Assembly: GCA_020744425.1 (NCBI GenBank)
Contig: JAGMUV010000033.1
Location: forward strand, 555,079 to 619,078
Length of the DNA: 64,000 nt
Direction: 5' to 3'
DNA from: Dactylonectria macrodidyma
Lineage: Eukaryota; Ascomycota; Sordariomycetes; Hypocreales; Nectriaceae
The notes below the pieces were generated by a model, which searched no databases, was not told where the DNA came from, and saw only the letters and a program-made list of their open reading frames with translations. This document shows positions 32,896 through 44,763 of this stretch, in pieces. Both the position numbers and the translations under genes were made by a program. Numbering within the stretch: position 1 is the stretch's first letter; every line of letters starts with the position of its first letter.

Positions 32896-34933
32896 ATGAC
32901 AGACGCTGAGGAGGTGGGGGAAACGCCTTCGAGTTGTACTTCTATCAATCGCGGTTCCTGCCGGAGGAGCGGCAGAGATGGCGCTCACCGATCACGGCGG
33001 AATGGAGACCTACGTTCTGGAAGTACCAAACATGAAAGACAGCAACGCAAATTTCTAGCCCGAGCGAAGGCTCAACCTCCAGTTTCATCGCTAATCAGTC
33101 CAACCGTTATGTCCCAGGCTTCCCAAAACGGACCACACGAGAGTTCATCGCAACAAACGGCGATCGCCGTTCCTGATGACGATGATACAAATGGCCGGGG
33201 CCATGCGGCTAGTTCGACTACCCCAAGACAATTTATGACGCCGACTGTCAAGACCAAGAGCGGAAGCTCTGGCGAAAACCCTTTCGTCATTCTTGATGAC
33301 GATGATGGGAATGCCCCGAACCCTGCACCTAGTTTGACTACCCCAAGACGTTTCATGATGCCGACTGTCAAGACCGAGAGCGGAAGCTCTGGCGCAAACC
33401 CTTTCGTCATTCTTGATAACGATGATGTGAATACCCCGAACCCTGCGCCTAGTTTGACTACCCCAAGACGGTCCATGACGCCGACTGTCAAGACCGAGAG
33501 CGGAAGCTCCAGCACACACTCGTTGGCCGTTCCCGACCCAACCTCTACGATCCGACCGAAAAGCCCAGCAGGAAATAGTGGCTTGTTGAATGGGCGCGAT
33601 AGGCAGACATCAACTGAACAAAATCGAACTGGAGATGGTGTCGCTAAAGATGCAGCGATGTCTGCCAATACCGACTCCGAGTCTTTGGAGCAACATGGAG
33701 ACACAGGAGAACTAGGCACTTTGGTAAGCCTAGAGAGTAAATACGCGCAAGCAACGCAGTCGAAGGTCGAGTTCGTGTGTTCGGCCAAAGAAAGAATTGC
33801 AGAGATCCAGGCCGAAATGGGTGGTTTGGCGAAAGAAAAAAAACATTTACTACAGCAAATTGCTTCGTTGGAAAGAAAACCAGCCGTAAAGGGAAAGAAA
33901 AAGGCCATGGCTACCGACCCCAGTCAACAGTCAGCAGACGGGTGGCATGGCGAACAGGAACCTGGTACAGAAACCACAGAGTCCTTGGTGACTGATCCAG
34001 GATCCGTTTCCAGCGCCGCACTTCCGCTAAGCCATGACGCCGTGAGCACGGTAAGCGTTTCTCGCTTCCAGTTGCCTGAGTGTGAGATGACTGTCTCGTC
34101 GCACAAACACCTGACGCTAACTTTCACAGGTACTGTACACAAGTCAGCGAAAGCTGCTCTAATCAGCATTCGAAAGGGTTCGAATTACACCAAATGCCAA
34201 TGTCAAAAAAAGTGTGACGATGCTTGCATAAATTGGGAAAGCAAGATTTTTTGTGATGAGAACACCTGCAGACTCCCAGAAACCGAATGTAGCAACCGAT
34301 GGTCAAAAACCAGCCAGCCGCCGGTGGCAGTAGTGAGTACAGCACGTTGCGGGCAAGGGTTGATCGCCACCAGCTTGATACGCAAGCGTGACTTTATTGG
34401 GGAGTACTGTGGACAGTTCATCGGCAAGGCCGAGCAAGAAGACCGGTACCAGGAGTCATGCGAAGAGGCTTGCCGTGCAGAAGTGGCGTGCCCTTCAAAG
34501 GAAGGCACCTCCATTGTGAGTTTCTCCTTTCATTTTAGCGGAACGTGCCTAACGAGCCCAGTGTTTCTACTCCTTTAAAATACCGAATAGTATCTATGTT
34601 GATGCCACAAAGAGCGGCAACCTATTCAGGTTCGCGAATCACAGCTGCGAGCCTAATTGCGACGTATGGCTTATGATGGATGGTGGGTGCCCGAGGTTGA
34701 TGCTTGTAGCAAACGGAAACATCAACAAGGGCGACGCGATCAGTTTCGACTACGGAGTTGCCCCTCTCCTATCGGTTATCACTGTCACGAAGGAGTACTT
34801 CGTGGTAGTAGAATCTTGCCACTGTGACTCTACGAAGTGTAGATGGAAAGAAAAAAGGCCAAGCACACGCAGGAAACGACTTAGCCCTGAAGAATTTGGC
34901 AAGTTGAAAGGCGCCAGGACCAGCGACGAATGA
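32896..34933 (+). CDS. AWS-SET domain protein, probable histone lysine methyltransferase
   Basis: Two exons, 32896-34515 and 34562-34933, with a 46-bp phase-0 intron (GTGAGT...CCTAACGAGCCCAG), give 663 aa. The first 400 residues are disordered, with three 40-residue repeats (TPRRFMMPTVKTESGSSGAN and similar) and a coiled-coil-like stretch (AKERIAEIQAEMGGLAKEKK). From C434 a cysteine-rich AWS-like module (CQCQKKC, C-x3-C, C) precedes the SET fold: GQGLIAT, FIGEYCGQFI, then RFANHSCEPN (N566-N572), the cofactor and catalytic knot motif, and ISFDYG. A post-SET-like CHCDSTKCRW follows. Such enzymes use S-adenosylmethionine to methylate histone lysines. The long insert before NHSCEPN and the non-standard AWS set it apart from conserved Set2/Ash1 proteins. 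Confidence 0.8.
33212..33571 (+). repeat. Three tandem 120-bp coding repeats
   Basis: In-frame imperfect repeats with starts near 33212, 33332 and 33452, each encoding a TTPRxxMTPTVKTxSGSS block followed by an acidic VILDDDD-like block. The last copy is diverged at its end. Confidence 0.85.
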
Positions 34934-35219
34934 AGTGTGGCAAAGATTGGAATATACAGGCAGCGTTTACAGCGACTTGCTAGGTTGGGGACATTGGCAA
35001 TAGCTCCATCATAATATAGGATCATTGTGAATAGGGAGGTGAGCTTTGGTTGCTGTAGTGGGGCTGCGAAAGTTACAACACATCCTAGGTTAACCTGGTG
35101 TCACTGGTACCTATACCAACGAAAGGCTTCACTATCAAATAATTCTAGTAAGATCAATTGAAGGTCAATTAATAATTTGAATACATCAATCTGTAGCCCT
35201 TTAAGCTTGATTTCTAATG

Positions 35220-35860
35220 GCATCTTCGGCATTTCGTATAGATGCCATGTGCGAGGATAACAGCCTGCATCCTGCGCTTCATTGAAAAGATCAGGTTTTG
35301 AAGCATCTCCCGCTCAATCTCTTCCCACAGCTCAATTGCAGCTTCAGTAAGGTGTTGCTTTGCTTCACCGGTCTTTGGCATGTATGAGAGCTCAAGGTAT
35401 CGCTCGCAGATCCTAGTTTTGAGGATTGCCCATAGGTTTTCTATGGGGTTGAGATCCGGGCCGTACGGCGGTCACTCGATATCTTCAGCCCTTCTGTTCT
35501 CGCACTACTCTAGCAGCTAGCTCATCATCAATCGCGACCGAAAAAGAGAAGAATTATCGCGCTGAAAGCGGCTAATTTTTGTGGCAACTTGAGGGAGGTA
35601 TTGCTGCATGTATTCAGGCAGAACTCGCTCTGTGACGCCGCCACGGTCGGAATCAGCGTCGCCGTAAAGAGGGATTATTGGAAGCAGCCTGCAATAGTTG
35701 AAAGCGCTGAAAGACACCTGCGAATGTCTACTTGGAGTGAAACGGGCCTAAAAATTACATCTGAATAGCCTCTCGTGGTAGGAACAGTTAAGGAAGTCAC
35801 AATCGCAAAGACACAACATACCGGCTCATAGAAGCACCAAGTGAGGGCCACTATGCTGGA
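35220..35860 (-). mobile_element. Tc1/mariner transposase remnant
   Basis: On the minus strand, one frame (35717-35517) gives LIPxxGDxDS-like IPLYGDADSDRGGVTERVL and a degenerate QRDN. The next, after a frame change, gives IE, a stop, PPYGPDLNPIENLWAILKTR and a helical tail ending MKRRMQAVILAHGIYTKC before a stop near 35220. These are the second and third catalytic blocks of Tc1/mariner DDE transposases. The stop replaces the usual tryptophan before PP (TGG to TGA). No terminal repeats found. Confidence 0.75.
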
Positions 35861-36960
35861 CGGACTCAAAGAGGATTTGGGCCTTCAAGCCATTTTCTGG
35901 AACCAGCAACCAATCCAGAACACACTCACACCGTCTAGAAAGGCGAATAACTGGAGTCAATGAAGGGCGTCTCCTACGGGAACACGACTTGTTGGTCGGC
36001 TCCTCCCCTCTGGCCAGCCCTCAAAGGATGCCCTGAACGGCAGCGCCTGAATGGGAATGGACCTCAATGTTCATATTGGTTGCACCTCCTCGACGGGTAC
36101 TGGCGCCTCCGTTTATCGTCCTCAAGAGGCCTTGTTGTTGATGTTGAATTACTCCCGGACGCGCCAACCCGTGTCTCACCGCCTCTTCCCCATGCAATAC
36201 AATGCATCCTCTTTGGGTAAAGAAGCGAGCCGTGCTTCATGGGCTGTCGTTTTGGGTGATTCCTCCATGCCATCCACGGGGCGAAATCATCTGCGTCCGG
36301 CTGGCCTCGTCCTCAGTCGGGATCAGGGATGAGTCGACGCCACAGGTGCAACTCCAACCGGGGGAGGTACCTAGGTCAGTACTTACCAACAGGCGCAATT
36401 CTTAGCCTCGGGGCCTGGACTGGTAGCACCGGAACTAGGAGATAACTTCCGTCACACCGGAGGGATCCACAAGGCCGGGACCCTGTGCGGATACCTCGCC
36501 CTGTTTTCCAACCACCCTTGCTGGGAAATACCTTGTTTGGGTGTGTGTCTCCAACCAGTGACAGCGTCCAAGCGCACCTAACGGCGCTAGTGAATCACAC
36601 CCTCCGGTCAGCACGTTGTTGGCCGCCACACTAAAATCGAGGCAAGACTGCAGGGCCCAGGCGGAGTCATTCAGGGACCCGTAAGCACCAGAGATCGATC
36701 TGCCCGTGGTCTGTTAGCGCGTCCGCCCTTCGTGTGACGTCCCAGCCGCGCCCGCTCGCGTGCCGCCGGAATCGCCACCCCTTACTCCGCACCTGCCAGC
36801 CCCACAGCCCAGGTACCGTGTGCTCATAGGTCGTCTTCCCGTTGGTGGGACGAGGATGGGAGGCGGCTTGCCCCACAATGCCAACGGGTTGACGGTTACA
36901 TCAGTAGTGGGCCGTCGTGAAGCCAGATCTGAGGGGCACCACGTCTGCGCGACCCACAAT
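35861..36960. other. Gene-free region
   Basis: Overlapping open frames on both strands (36051-36332 and others) have no domain or start context. Nothing supported. Confidence 0.35.
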
Positions 36961-37182
36961 CTACCGTAGAAACTCGAGAAATTCAGCCTCTTGGCAAAGC
37001 GGGTCTTTGCTCCATTATGCACGTTTAAGCCCTTAGCTTGCAGCCACGCCCATCATCAACCCAATTACACATGCAGCAGCTGTTTTTATCTCCTCCTTAT
37101 ATCCAAAGCAGCCATTGGTTAGTCATAAATCTGACTGTATCCACTTTGCCAAGAGGCTGAATTTCTCGAGTTTCTACGGTAG
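36961..37182. mobile_element. MITE-like element with perfect 39-bp inverted repeats
   Basis: 36961-36999 and 37144-37182 are exact reverse complements (39 bases), separated by 144 bases. Each outer end carries a TA (36962-36963 and 37180-37181), as expected of the TA target duplication of Tc1/mariner-type elements, so the element proper would start CCGTAGAAACTCGAG. The interior has no coding frame and no match to the neighbouring transposase remnant. Confidence 0.7.
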
Positions 37183-40100
37183 TGTGCCCTCAGCCCCGAC
37201 ACACCAGGCCTGCAGTTTCGTCATGAAACGTCGCTACGGGGGACGAAGAGCGGCCAGCGCGATCACTGCCGTGGTCAGTCCACCATTCGTTGCCATACTA
37301 GCTCGCCGCCTGCGGATTGTTTGATTCGGTGTGGATTGTAAACGCGTCTTGGGCACATTCTAGGCTGCAGGCAGTCTCGTCTCACCAACCGGGAGAAGCC
37401 CTTGGAGGTCCAAGCCTGCAGGGCTGTACGATGATTCTGCCGGGTGCGTACTAAAGCCTGTTGTTTGAGGCCAGCTTTTGTCCCGACCCAAGTGGATCAA
37501 ATTGAGACGCAGGGCGAACTAAGAAACTATGCACCCAACCGGCGGCAAACATCTCCGAGAACCATGTGGGGCAGACCTGGATGAAAACATGCGGGCGGCG
37601 GATGTGGTGATAGTTATCGGCCTTAGTGTATCGACAGGTGTAAAATCGCCACGAGCAATGAGAGAAGAGGAGTGAAGTTACGTGGATGGACTAATCCATT
37701 AAAGATCGGTCCTGACCAGTTGGTATTTATCCCTGTGCAGCGACTGTTGCATCAGAACCAGCTCGAAGAGTCGCCTCAGATGGGCCGGCAACACGGGATC
37801 GGGGCGGGCAGACACGGTCGGTGTACATGGCTCTCTGCAACTAACTTGGTGTGATTGTCCAATGGGCGACGAGGCTTCGTTCAAGCTCCCTTGCGCTTTC
37901 AGGACCGGGAGGTCACACTTGGGGGGTCTCTATCAATAAAGAGGCCCTGAGAATGTCAATCCAATATCGTACTGTGTATGTCCTGCTGTTGCAGCTCATC
38001 CCCATAGGTCTACATGTCTATAGCAACATAAAGGGCGATACGGTGGGTGTCGCACACGAGGACTCGGGGATCCACGCTACGGATCAATTGGAACGCATAA
38101 TGAGCTTAGGCCATCTACTGCTGCGGTCTGGCCAACCCAAACCGCCAATTCACTAAACGTGCGCATCAACCATGTCACTTAGCCTGTGTTCAGTCTCGTG
38201 GGGCAGACGCAGGTGAGACTGATATAAGTCCGTGGTGTTACAGCCATGGAAGGAGCCCAGGTGTGGGGGATTGGTGAGTCTGGACACATGCGGTCAAAAT
38301 TGGATGGGTGCATGAGGCTGAGTTAAGTGGAACCAGGGCCAGGGTCAGGGTGGATGATTTCTTCGCGCGGTTCAGTGCCAGTGCAGGGCGCGTGCAGCAA
38401 TTTGACATTTCATTCACACAGTGCCTAGAGTGCGCGTCAAAATGGCAAGGGTCCATTGTCCGTGCGACCACAAGGTGTGATTCAACTAGCGCCGCGGGGT
38501 GCTCCTGGACGCACCAACAGGGGTCATCGGACGAAGCACAGACTTGTCACTCTCCCAGCAAGGGGTTTTATCTGTCCAGCAATCTAGATCCCCCCAGCGA
38601 GTCGGAAGTGATCCGTCCCAGAGCTACCAGACCAGGTCCACAAGGCGAACGGCTCTGCCTATTGCCAGGTACCGTCCTAAGTACATCACTCGGTTGGAGC
38701 TGTACCTTAGGCATTGATCCATTGCTCATCTCGACTCATTGCAACGCCCGTCGAGCGGGGAGCTGGCACTTGTGAACGGCACATCAGGAGTCACTCGTGT
38801 GGATAACCCCTTCAGCGTGAGCCTATTGGTTTGCCAAGCCACAGCCAATCAATGTCTTGACTGGAAATACGTGTTGAGGTGCCGGTTGGCGGGTGCAGGA
38901 AGGGGGTAGGGCAAGCGAGGGTATTTGTGAGTGACTCATGAAGGCATCGGAAGCCGCCTAGAGGGCCGATACTTGATAGGCCAGCGCAGCAAGGTTAATA
39001 TGCACATTGCGCTCATGCAAGGTCGAACGTTCACTTGAAGCCTGGAATGTTTGGAATGTTTACGATACCCTCGCCGTCTTGACTTGTTATCGACTTTCCA
39101 AATAGTTTCTAATACCTCCATAAGTCATTCAACCATGCCTTCATTTGGGGTTTTTTTTTCTTCTTCGAGCCCACTTATACATGTCAATCCGCATCTCGGC
39201 ACGTATTCCCATTCAAATCAATGGATGCGCCATGGCAAACCAACGGGCTGACGCTGAAGGGATGTGGTTTGCCGGGCAATGAAAGCCCCACCAATTTTGG
39301 ATCCTGTACCCAGCCCCCGTTTCCGTCTCCTTTGCCTAGAAGCACCCCTCGCCAGGAAAAAGCGACGCGTCTATGCCCCCTTGCCCTGTTGAATCACACT
39401 TTGTGGTCGCACGGACAAGGGACTCTAGTCATATTGACGCATGTACATGACTTGTCAGAAGCTCCACGCATCCTACCCTTACACCAACCACGCCAAGTGT
39501 GACGGGAGCGTCTGGAGTGCTGGACCTAGTGTGGGATCGATACGTAACTAGGGCGCATGGGGCAGGCCGCAGGGACTATCAACGCGTCTACGCGTCTACG
39601 CGCCTGCCCGCTTTCTCTCTTTCCTCTTCATCGTGGTATTCTCGCAATACAGTGGCATTACCTCTTGAGTTGATCTCATCTGGCCCGTGACACCAAGTGA
39701 GTATCCACCCAGCCCTAGCCCCTGTCCCTTGCCCCGACCGACTCAGCCTCAAACCTATCACACTCGGACTCCCCGTCAGACTTTGGAGGGATTCGAGGAG
39801 GCTCTACGAAAAGTAATCTGGGGAAACTAGCGATCGGGTTGTGTAAGCGGCGGCCCTCTTTCTTTGTAGTTGGGGTCAACATGGTGGAGCGCATGCGGTC
39901 CTATGGCGCCATTTGGAGGCTGAACATTGTTTGTCAAATTGTCAGAAGCAAGCGCGTATCCTGGCATTAAACATATCACCCGCCTCATACTGCTATGACT
40001 GAGGCGTACTCACATGTATCCACTCACCTTGCCCTGGGCAGGGACGAGAGGCTACGTTTGAAGGGCCGTATCTGGAGGGCCAAACAAAACGGTGCGCTGT

Positions 40101-41073
40101 GCAACAGTACTTGGAATTGCGTCGGCTAATGCTCTACCCTCTAGAAGCATGTGCACCGAAGGCCACATGTGATTCGCCTCTTCCTGGCCGCTGAAGTTAC
40201 CAGGTTCAGTCCTACACGGCTCATACTTGGCAACCAAAGTTTCCTCGTCCGATTAGGGTCTCGTGTCCCAACGTCCGCTAGACAAAGGGGAGGCCTTGAT
40301 CAAGTAGATCGACCATCAAGGCTAATTACCCAGTGGCCGTTGTTTCTTTTTAGGTTCTGTCAGAACCGTTTTCAGGCGTTGTCAGAACCAAACGTACATG
40401 AAAGTAGCCACTGGCGTCACCAACAGAGGATCCAGGCCCCCTCCACGAAGCACTGAGCACGACGCTTCTGTGGCACAGCAAGGCAGCTATCGGATGCTGG
40501 CATGAGACCCCAGCTCCAATCTCAATCGGACGGCAAGAAACGGGCCCGTTTGAACAGATGGACAACCGCCGAGTAGCATCGTCGCCACGCGGCATGATTT
40601 GGCCTGACCTTTTTGGCGTAGCCTGCACGGCCACCGTGAATCAGTGCTCCCATTCTACCATCCGTCTCTGACCTGCTTCCTTCAATGCAGGACCCTGTCA
40701 ATTTGAAATGACCTGACGCTGATCCCTCTGCTGGGGCGCGTCATCTCCCCAAAGCCCCAAAGATGCGATGTCGTCCCTGCTCTCCCTTGTTTGCCTCGCC
40801 CCATCGCATCAGCCCAAACACTGCCACATCTTTCTTCCTAACCCCAATAGTGAAGAGCCCTCCCTGAAGGGGGCGGCTTGACAGACACTTGATAAAACAA
40901 AGAGTTTCCATGTCCACACCTCCGCTCAGCTCGAATTCGCTACCAGACTTAAAAGCAAGGAGACGCCTTGCATTCTGCTAAACTGTTGCGCGGAACATCG
41001 CTAGCCAAAAGCTATATCTTCTTTCTCCCTTCACTCCGTAGGACATCTCTCTTACACCATCCCAAATCCCAAT
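37183..41073. other. 3.9-kb gene-poor stretch
   Basis: Open frames here are short and lack recognisable domains. The last 400 bases before the Ca2+-ATPase are CT-rich and probably its promoter and leader. A short direct repeat (CGCGTCTACGCGTCTACGCG) occurs near 39581. Confidence 0.4.
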
Positions 41074-44000
41074 ATGGCGGCTCCCGATACTCCGCAGAAA
41101 GCCAAGATGGCCCCCAAGATCGGCACAGTGGACACCTCAGATGCCTTGACCCCAGATCCTGGCACTGAGGACATGTTCAGAGTCCAAAACAGCGGGTTTG
41201 CATTCAGTCCTGGCCAGCTATCGAAACTTCTCAATCCTAAAAGCCTAAACGCTTTCTACGCGCTTGGCGGCGTCGAAGGCTTAGCAAAGGGCCTCCGAAC
41301 CGATCTTAAGAGCGGTCTTAGTGTCGACGAAGCCTCGCTAGATGGCGAAGTGGCCTTTAAAGATGTTGCGCCAGAGGGAACCCCGAAACATGGCACCGCT
41401 GGCGATGCTATGCCCGAAAGCACCGGCGAAGCATCTGCCCATATCCCTCCCCCAGAGAACCCGAATCCGACTGGTCCCTTCTGCGATCGAAAGAGAATAT
41501 TCCAAGACAATCGGCTCCCTGACAAGAAGAATAAGTCCTTGCTCGAGATTGCGTGGACTATTTATAACGATAAGGTCCTCATTCTCTTGACTATAGCCGC
41601 GGTGGTTTCTCTAGCTTTGGGGTTATACCAGACTTTTGGAGGTGAACATGAGGAGGGCGCGCCTCGTGTCGAGTGGGTCGAGGGTGTCGCTATCCTCGTC
41701 GCCATCATGTAAGTTGTGGTCGAAACAACCTACCACACTTGTCACTGACTTGACGCAGTATCGTCGTCATAACCGGCACATTCAACGACTGGCATATGCA
41801 ACGACAATTCTCCCGCCTTACTAAAAAGACCAACGATCGAACCGTCAACGTCATCCGTTCCGGCAAGTCGCAAGAGATTTCGGTTCTCGATGTCTTGGTC
41901 GGAGATATCATGCATCTTGCCACCGGCGACATTGTCCCCGTCGATGGAATCTTCATTGAAGGAAGTGCGGTCAAGTGCGACGAATCATCTGCGACTGGAG
42001 AGTCGGATCTCTTGAAGAAGGTCCCGGCTGCCGAGGTTTTCCAAGCCATCCAGAAGCCCGACGGCCAAAATGTCGAGAAGATGGACCCGTTCATCATTTC
42101 TGGAAGCAAGGTCAACGAGGGAACGGGCAAGTTCATCGTCACCGCCGTAGGAGTCAACTCGAGCTACGGTCGGATTTCTATGTCCTTGAGAACCGAGCAA
42201 GAAGATACGCCCCTCCAGAAGAAGCTTAATGTTCTGGCAGATTGGATCGCCAAGTTTGGTGCTGGAGCGGCTTTGCTACTCTTCATCGTTCTCTTCATCA
42301 AATTTTGCGCTGGCCTACCCAACAACCACGGGACTCCCTCTGAAAAGGGCCAGGAATTCATGGAGCTCTTCATCGTCTCCGTCACCGTTGTTGTGGTGGC
42401 TGTCCCTGAAGGCCTGCCCCTAGCGGTTACCTTGGCCCTTAGTTTCGCCACCGTCAAGATGCTTCGCGACAACAACCTCGTCCGAGTCCTCAAGGCCTGC
42501 GAGACAATGGGAAATGCTACGACTGTCTGCTCCGACAAGACTGGGACCCTCACGCAGAACAAAATGACGGTTGTCGCCACTACCCTCGGAAAAGCCACCA
42601 GCTTTGGTGGTACTGATGCGCCGATGGACAAAAGCCTGAATATTAACCAGGACGCCATTACTATCCCCAACATCCCACAATCCGACTTTTCCGGCAGCTT
42701 GAGCCAAGAAGTGAAGAACCTCTTGATCCAATCCAACTTTCTCAACTCGACTGCCTTCGAAGGCACACAGGACGGTGAAAACACGTTTATCGGCTCAAAG
42801 ACTGAAGTTGCGCTCTTGACTCTCTGCCGTGATCACCTAGGAGCTCGGCCCATCCAGGAAGTCAGATCCTCAGCAGATATCGTTCAGGCCATCCCTTTCG
42901 ACAGCAAGTACAAGTACAGTGCTGTCGTCGTCAAGCTCGCCAATGGAAGGTACAGAGTGTTTGCCAAAGGCGCTTCGGAGATTCTTCTTGAGAAGTGTAC
43001 TAGCACCTTGGGAGACGCATCCCAGAACGATTTGGAAGCCGTCCCCATTACCCCTGAGGATCGCGAAGTGTTTAACCTCACAATCAGCTCCTACGCGAGC
43101 CAGACACTCCGAACCATTGGCTCCTCATATCGTGACTTTGAATCTTGGCCTCCCGCTGGAGCTGTCTTAGAAGAAGACCCCAAGCAGGCTGACTTTAATA
43201 AGGTTCACCAGGATATGACTTTGATTGGCATCTACGGTATCAAAGATCCCCTACGACCCGGTGTCATTGACGCTCTCAAGGACTGTCGACGAGCTGGCGT
43301 GGTTGTAAGGATGGTTACTGGTGACAACATCCAGACCGCCAAGGCTATTGCTTCAGAATGTGGCATCTTCCGCCCAGATGAGGGCGGTATTGCCATGGAA
43401 GGTCCTGATTTCCGCAGGCTGCCAATTGAGGAGCTCAAGAAGAAGGTCCTAAACCTTCAGGTCCTAGCTCGCTCGAGCCCAGAGGATAAACGTATTCTAG
43501 TCCGCACTCTCAAGGATCTCGGAGAGACTGTCGCCGTGACTGGCGATGGCACGAACGACGCCCCTGCTTTAAAGATGGCCGATATTGGATTCTCAATGGG
43601 AATTGCTGGTACTGAAGTCGCAAAAGAGGCTTCATCTATTATCCTTTTGGATGATAAGTAAGTTCACTTCCTCTCAACGCCCAAGTCTCAATATGGCACT
43701 AACGGACCGTAGCTTCGCGTCCATTGTTAAGGCAATGATGTGGGGTCGTGCAGTCAATGATGCTGTCAAGAAGTTCCTTCAGGTTAGTATTCCAAGTGAA
43801 AACCATATCCCGTTACTAACCGGCACTCTTGTAGTTCCAACTCACCGTAAACATCACCGCTGTGGTGTTGACTTTCGTCTCTGCCGTTTCCAACGGAAAA
43901 GGTGAATCCGTACTCAACGCTGTGCAGCTGCTTTGGGTCAACCTCATCATGGACACATTTGCTGCTCTGGCTCTGGCTACGGATCCTCCTACCAGGAGCG

Positions 44001-44763
44001 TTTTGGACAGAAAGCCTGATCGAAAGTCTGCCCCGCTCATCACCTTGAGAATGTTCAAGATGATCATTGGCCAGGCTATCTGTCAGCTTGCCATTACTTT
44101 CGTCCTGAACTTTGGCGGCAAGAAACTCTTTGGGTATGATAACTCGGAGCATGATCAGGAGGAACTTAAGACGCTGGTTTTCAACACGTTTGTGTGGCTC
44201 CAGATCTTCAACGAGCTCAAGTAAGTTCAGCGCCATGGTTTGGCTCGTTCACATGCTAAGAAATACACAGTAATCGACGCCTCGATAACAAGTTGAACAT
44301 CTTCGAGGGTCTTAACCGCAACATTTTCTTCATCGTCATCAACATCATCATGGTTGGAGGCCAAATCCTCATCATCTTTGTCGGCGGAGAAGCGTTCCAG
44401 ATCACTAAGCTGCATGGAAAGGAATGGGGAATCTCTATTGGCCTCGGAGCCATTTCGATCCCATGGGGTGCTTTCATAAGATGCATACCAGATGAGTGGG
44501 TAGCCGCATGCCTGCCTGGATTCCTTCACAGGATGTGGTTCGCTCCCTCGGCTGAGGAAATCGAAGCCGGGAAGTCTACAGAGGACGAGGATGATTTCCG
44601 CCCGCCTTTGCGTGTCATGAGCTCGATCCGCGGGCCCCGTGTCCAGCAGCACATTGGCTTCCGCGACAGGATGCACAAGATCAAGGAGAGGGCCAAGGAG
44701 AAGGCCAAGGAGGCGACACATGAGAAGTCAAAGGAGTCTGAGTCTGAGGAAGTTAAGAAGTAG
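41074..44763 (+). CDS. P-type calcium-transporting ATPase (PMCA/PMC1 type)
   Basis: Five exons, 41074-41708, 41759-43657, 43713-43782, 43835-44220 and 44271-44763, give 1160 aa. It pumps Ca2+ out of the cytosol using ATP, in fungi usually at the vacuole or plasma membrane. Visible motifs are SATGESD, the membrane signature PEGLPLAVTLAL, the phosphorylation site CSDKTGTLTQNKM (D471), MVTGDNIQTAKAIASECGI, TGDGTNDAPALKMADIG and the DDNFASIVKAMMWGRAV junction. It is followed by the NLIMDT and NTFVWLQIFNELN membrane helices that identify P2B pumps. The highly charged tail (KIKERAKEKAKEATHEKSKE) is a candidate regulatory segment. All splice sites fall inside conserved motifs that are restored exactly by splicing. 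Confidence 0.95.

Noticed and set aside
32899..33908. Long minus-strand frames opposite the SET gene
   Set aside because: Antisense shadows of the disordered, repeat-rich coding region.
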